A DNA stretch of 8,817 nucleotides from Pseudomonadota bacterium (GTDB lineage: Bacteria > Pseudomonadota > Gammaproteobacteria > Halothiobacillales > Halothiobacillaceae), in the NCBI GenBank assembly GCA_021795795.1, contig JAJYPA010000328.1, forward strand, positions 1 to 8,817, in the 5' to 3' direction. This document shows positions 7,725 to 8,817 of this stretch, one piece after another. The first letter of the stretch is position 1. Each line of letters opens with the position of its first letter. The notes below the pieces were generated by a model. It saw only the letters and a program-made list of their open reading frames with translations, had not been told where the DNA came from and made no database searches. The translations under genes were made by a program, and so were the position numbers.

Positions 7725-7740
7725 CTGTTGAGTCTACCAG
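7725..7740. promoter_or_regulatory. Possible LexA (SOS) box upstream of dinB
   Basis: The plus strand reads CTGT-TGAGTCTA-CCAG; the reverse complement is CTGG-TAGACTCA-ACAG. That is the gammaproteobacterial CTGT-N8-ACAG layout with one mismatch among the eight outer bases, although the centre is not AT-rich as in strong boxes. It lies 22-37 nt upstream of the dinB start, just above the ribosome site, where an operator would work. dinB is a classical LexA target, which raises the prior. The match alone would occur by chance fairly often. Confidence 0.4.
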
Positions 7741-7867
7741 ATGGGGTCCTCCGACGAGGATGCCGGCCAAGAATGTCCTTGCGCGAGGCGATCACCTGAG
7801 AGGCGATGCTGCTTGCCGAGAGCCAAAGGAAAGCGGTAAATTCACCCTGATGCTCATGGTCGCAAAG

Positions 7868-7895
7868 AGACTGATTGCGGTCATTCGAGCGCTCG
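7868..7895 (+). repeat. 18-nt motif followed by palindrome (copy 2)
   Basis: 7868-7885 matches 121-138 at 14 of 18 positions. It is followed directly by the perfect 10-bp palindrome CGAGCGCTCG (7886-7895). See copy 1 for the shared layout. The two copies lie either side of the dinB-to-helicase block. Confidence 0.3.
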
Positions 7896-7909
7896 GGTGC
7901 TTGTTCAAC

Positions 7910-8001
7910 AGGGATGCAGGAACCGATCATGTCACGAATCAGGGCTACGGCAAACTTGATTCTATCTACCTGATTAGTCGAGTATATTCCTGCATTTTTT
8001 T
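7910..8001 (+). ncRNA. Candidate structured RNA or attenuator with nested stems and a terminal T tract
   Basis: The outer arms are a perfect 9-bp inverted repeat, ATGCAGGAA (7914-7922) and TTCCTGCAT (7987-7995), extendable by G-U pairs and followed by T through 8001. Inside is a second stem, AATCAGG (7937-7943) with CCTGATT (7969-7975), lengthened by two pairs across a G-A mismatch. A competing stem can form between GAATCA (7936-7941) and TGATTC (7957-7962), using the same left arm. Nested stems, a U tract and mutually exclusive pairing suggest a small RNA or an attenuator on the plus strand. It matches no RNA family I recognise and I see no clear promoter just upstream. It could be chance in non-coding DNA. 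Confidence 0.25.
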
Positions 8002-8027
8002 GTTATGCCGGATGGCCGTTATAGAAT
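8000..8027 (+). promoter_or_regulatory. Possible distal promoter within the intergenic region
   Basis: TTGTTA (8000-8005), a 16-nt spacer and TAGAAT (8022-8027) match sigma-70 elements at 4 and 5 of 6 positions. If used it would give a leader of roughly 280 nt before the lipoprotein gene. It starts inside the T tract of the candidate structured RNA. Confidence 0.25.
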
Positions 8028-8255
8028 ATTCCATGTATTCATCAGGTTGAAGCGAATCCGAAGCGGCTTGAAACATGATGAATCAAAGAGTCAAAGAAGA
8101 CTTTGCCGGAGCCCTGGGTCACGAATGGCGTGGCCCGCTGAATTGCACCATGATTCTGACATGAAAGCAGGCAGGGAAGAGATATCTCCATGGCAGCACC
8201 TTCCGTCTGATATAGAAAATCAAGCCTATGGCTTTGGTCTAGCGCGATATGTTCG

Positions 8256-8284
8256 TTGATAAATTCCTCACGACCCCGCATATT
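8256..8284 (+). promoter_or_regulatory. Likely sigma-70 promoter of the lipoprotein gene
   Basis: TTGATA (8256-8261) matches the -35 consensus at 5 of 6. CATATT (8279-8284) matches the -10 at 4 of 6, with the ideal 17-nt spacer. Transcription would start near 8291, giving a short leader that contains GGAGG at 8301-8305. Confidence 0.45.
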
Positions 8285-8313
8285 CACGAATGATAAATAT
8301 GGAGGAATGTGCC

Positions 8314-8514
8314 ATGCCTATTTCAACTGGAAGAATTGTTGTACTTGCCTTGGGCATTTTAGCTCTATCAGGCTGTGCCGTTGGCCCTTACGGTGGTTAT
8401 GGTAATCAGGGGTACAACCAGCCGCCGCCACCACCTCCTCCTCCCGGTCAGGGACCTGGTCAGTACAACAACGGCTACGGCAATCCACCACTGCCCCCCC
8501 CACCTGCGCCATAA
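8314..8514 (+). CDS. Small outer-membrane-type lipoprotein with a polyproline run (66 aa)
   Basis: The start is the ATG at 8314, because GGAGG (8301-8305) lies 8 nt upstream; the in-frame ATG at 8290 would place that site inside the gene. The N-terminus has Arg7, then a hydrophobic stretch (IVVLALGILAL) and the lipobox LSGC with Cys21. Lipidation and cleavage there would leave a 46-residue mature protein. Ala at +2 is a non-retention residue, so Lol sorting to the outer membrane is expected. The mature part is low complexity: GYGN repeats, eight consecutive Pro, Gln/Asn/Gly, then a second Pro cluster. Eight prolines in a row normally need EF-P for translation. There is no recognisable domain; a structural or surface role is only a guess. 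A second exported protein begins 58 nt downstream, so the two are probably co-transcribed. Confidence 0.8.
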   Translation: MPISTGRIVVLALGILALSGCAVGPYGGYGNQGYNQPPPPPPPPGQGPGQYNNGYGNPPLPPPPAP

Positions 8515-8572
8515 ACAATATTCTAGGACTAGGTTCGGCTTTATCAAATCAAATAAAAAGGGGAACTTCCTT

Positions 8573-8817
8573 ATGTCGCGCAAACCTGTTGCACTCAGTC
8601 TCGCCTTAGGTCTCGCAGGATTTGGTGCTTTATCACTCGCTATGCCAGCATTAGCTGCTCCGTTTGATTTCAGTGTCATGCTAGGGGATGTCGGAATCAA
8701 TCTCGGCAACACGGGCATGCCCCAGCAATACGGGTACTTTGAGCCGCCCTCAGCATATACCAACTATTACAGTCAGCCTCTCTATGCGCAGTACATGATG
8801 TGGTACTACTACCCGCA
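8573..8817 (+). CDS. Secreted Tyr-rich hypothetical protein, cut by the window end
   Basis: The ATG at 8573 is preceded by AGGGGA (8559-8564) with about 9 nt spacing, and the frame stays open to the edge (81 complete codons). Residues 1-28 form a classical signal peptide: SRK, a hydrophobic core, then ALA with likely cleavage after Ala28. The start of the mature protein (APFDFSVMLGDVGIN) could be the first strand of a beta-rich envelope protein. The following part is rich in Tyr, Pro and Gln, with ten Tyr in the last ~31 residues, ending in WYYYP. I do not recognise the family, and the missing C-terminus may hold the diagnostic part. It follows the lipoprotein gene closely on the same strand, and both encode exported Tyr/Pro/Asn/Gln-rich products, which suggests a shared envelope role. 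Confidence 0.75.
   Translation, partial: MSRKPVALSLALGLAGFGALSLAMPALAAPFDFSVMLGDVGINLGNTGMPQQYGYFEPPSAYTNYYSQPLYAQYMMWYYYP

Larger units (their letters stand above)
7704..8289. other. Divergent intergenic region between dinB and the lipoprotein gene
   Basis: No convincing gene lies in these 586 nt. Open frames exist (plus 7760-8050, minus 8042-8287, minus 7586-7930, and a 28-codon frame at 8078-8164), but they lack good ribosome sites, recognisable domains or coding character. The region does hold a LexA-like box at 7725-7740 near dinB, a copy of an 18-nt motif plus a palindrome at 7868-7895, a nested stem-loop ending in a T tract at 7910-8001, a promoter-like pair at 8000-8027 and a better placed promoter at 8256-8284. 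Confidence 0.6.

Noticed and set aside
7586..7930. Minus-strand open frame of 114 codons upstream of and into dinB
   Set aside because: It runs through the dinB start in the wrong frame, lacks a ribosome site, and has no recognisable domain.
7760..8050. Plus-strand open frame of 96 codons in the intergenic region
   Set aside because: No ribosome site or domain; it crosses the candidate structured RNA and its T tract.
8078..8164. Short plus-strand frame of 28 codons
   Set aside because: Too short, no convincing ribosome site and no recognisable similarity.
8368..8763. Minus-strand open frame of 131 codons opposite the two exported genes
   Set aside because: Shadow of two plus-strand genes that have clear export signals and ribosome sites; its composition reflects the complement of Pro and Gly codons.
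1..8817. CRISPR array, tRNA, rRNA, insertion sequence or integrase
   Set aside because: No regularly spaced repeats, cloverleaf-like sequences, transposase or integrase motifs, or paired terminal repeats were visible.

Overview
The window looks like a proteobacterial chromosome, probably gammaproteobacterial. The evidence is Gram-negative export signals (a lipobox protein with Ala at +2 and a classical AxA signal peptide), a DinB close to the enterobacterial one, a LexA-like box of the CTGT-N8-ACAG type, and good AGGAGG ribosome sites. I cannot name the genus. Everything recognisable from 385 to 7703 reads on the minus strand. The genes after 8290 read on the plus strand.

Layout. 1-384: non-coding as far as I can see, with a 7-bp hairpin and an 18-nt motif that recurs at 7868. 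385-6227 (minus): one very large gene, about 1947 residues once a single-base frameshift at 2189-2193 is repaired. It encodes a DUF4011 / superfamily 1 helicase / Vsr-like (MTES_1575) nuclease / DUF3320 protein with a transglutaminase-like N-terminal region. This is the architecture I know from the single-protein anti-phage system Hhe. 6215-6478 (minus): an 87-residue, strongly basic unknown protein whose stop overlaps the start region of the big gene. 6592-7703 (minus): dinB (DNA polymerase IV), recognisable from end to end but broken by about three small indels. 7704-8289: a divergent intergenic region with a possible LexA box for dinB, a nested stem-loop ending in a T tract, and a promoter for the plus-strand genes. 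8314-8514 (plus): a small polyproline lipoprotein. 8573 to the window end (plus): a secreted Tyr-rich protein, cut by the window edge.

How the parts may work together. The basic ORF and the giant helicase-nuclease are translationally linked and form the candidate defence unit. The helicase would translocate on nucleic acid, the Vsr-fold domain would cut it, and the small basic protein is an undescribed possible partner. dinB lies 113 nt upstream on the same strand and is an ordinary SOS gene, though read-through from it is possible. The two plus-strand genes are small envelope proteins with no evident link to defence.

A caution on quality. The frameshift in the giant gene, and two of the three in dinB, sit in or next to short homopolymers, and repairing them restores family-typical proteins. 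Sequencing error is therefore a serious alternative to true gene decay. The middle dinB lesion looks larger and may be real.
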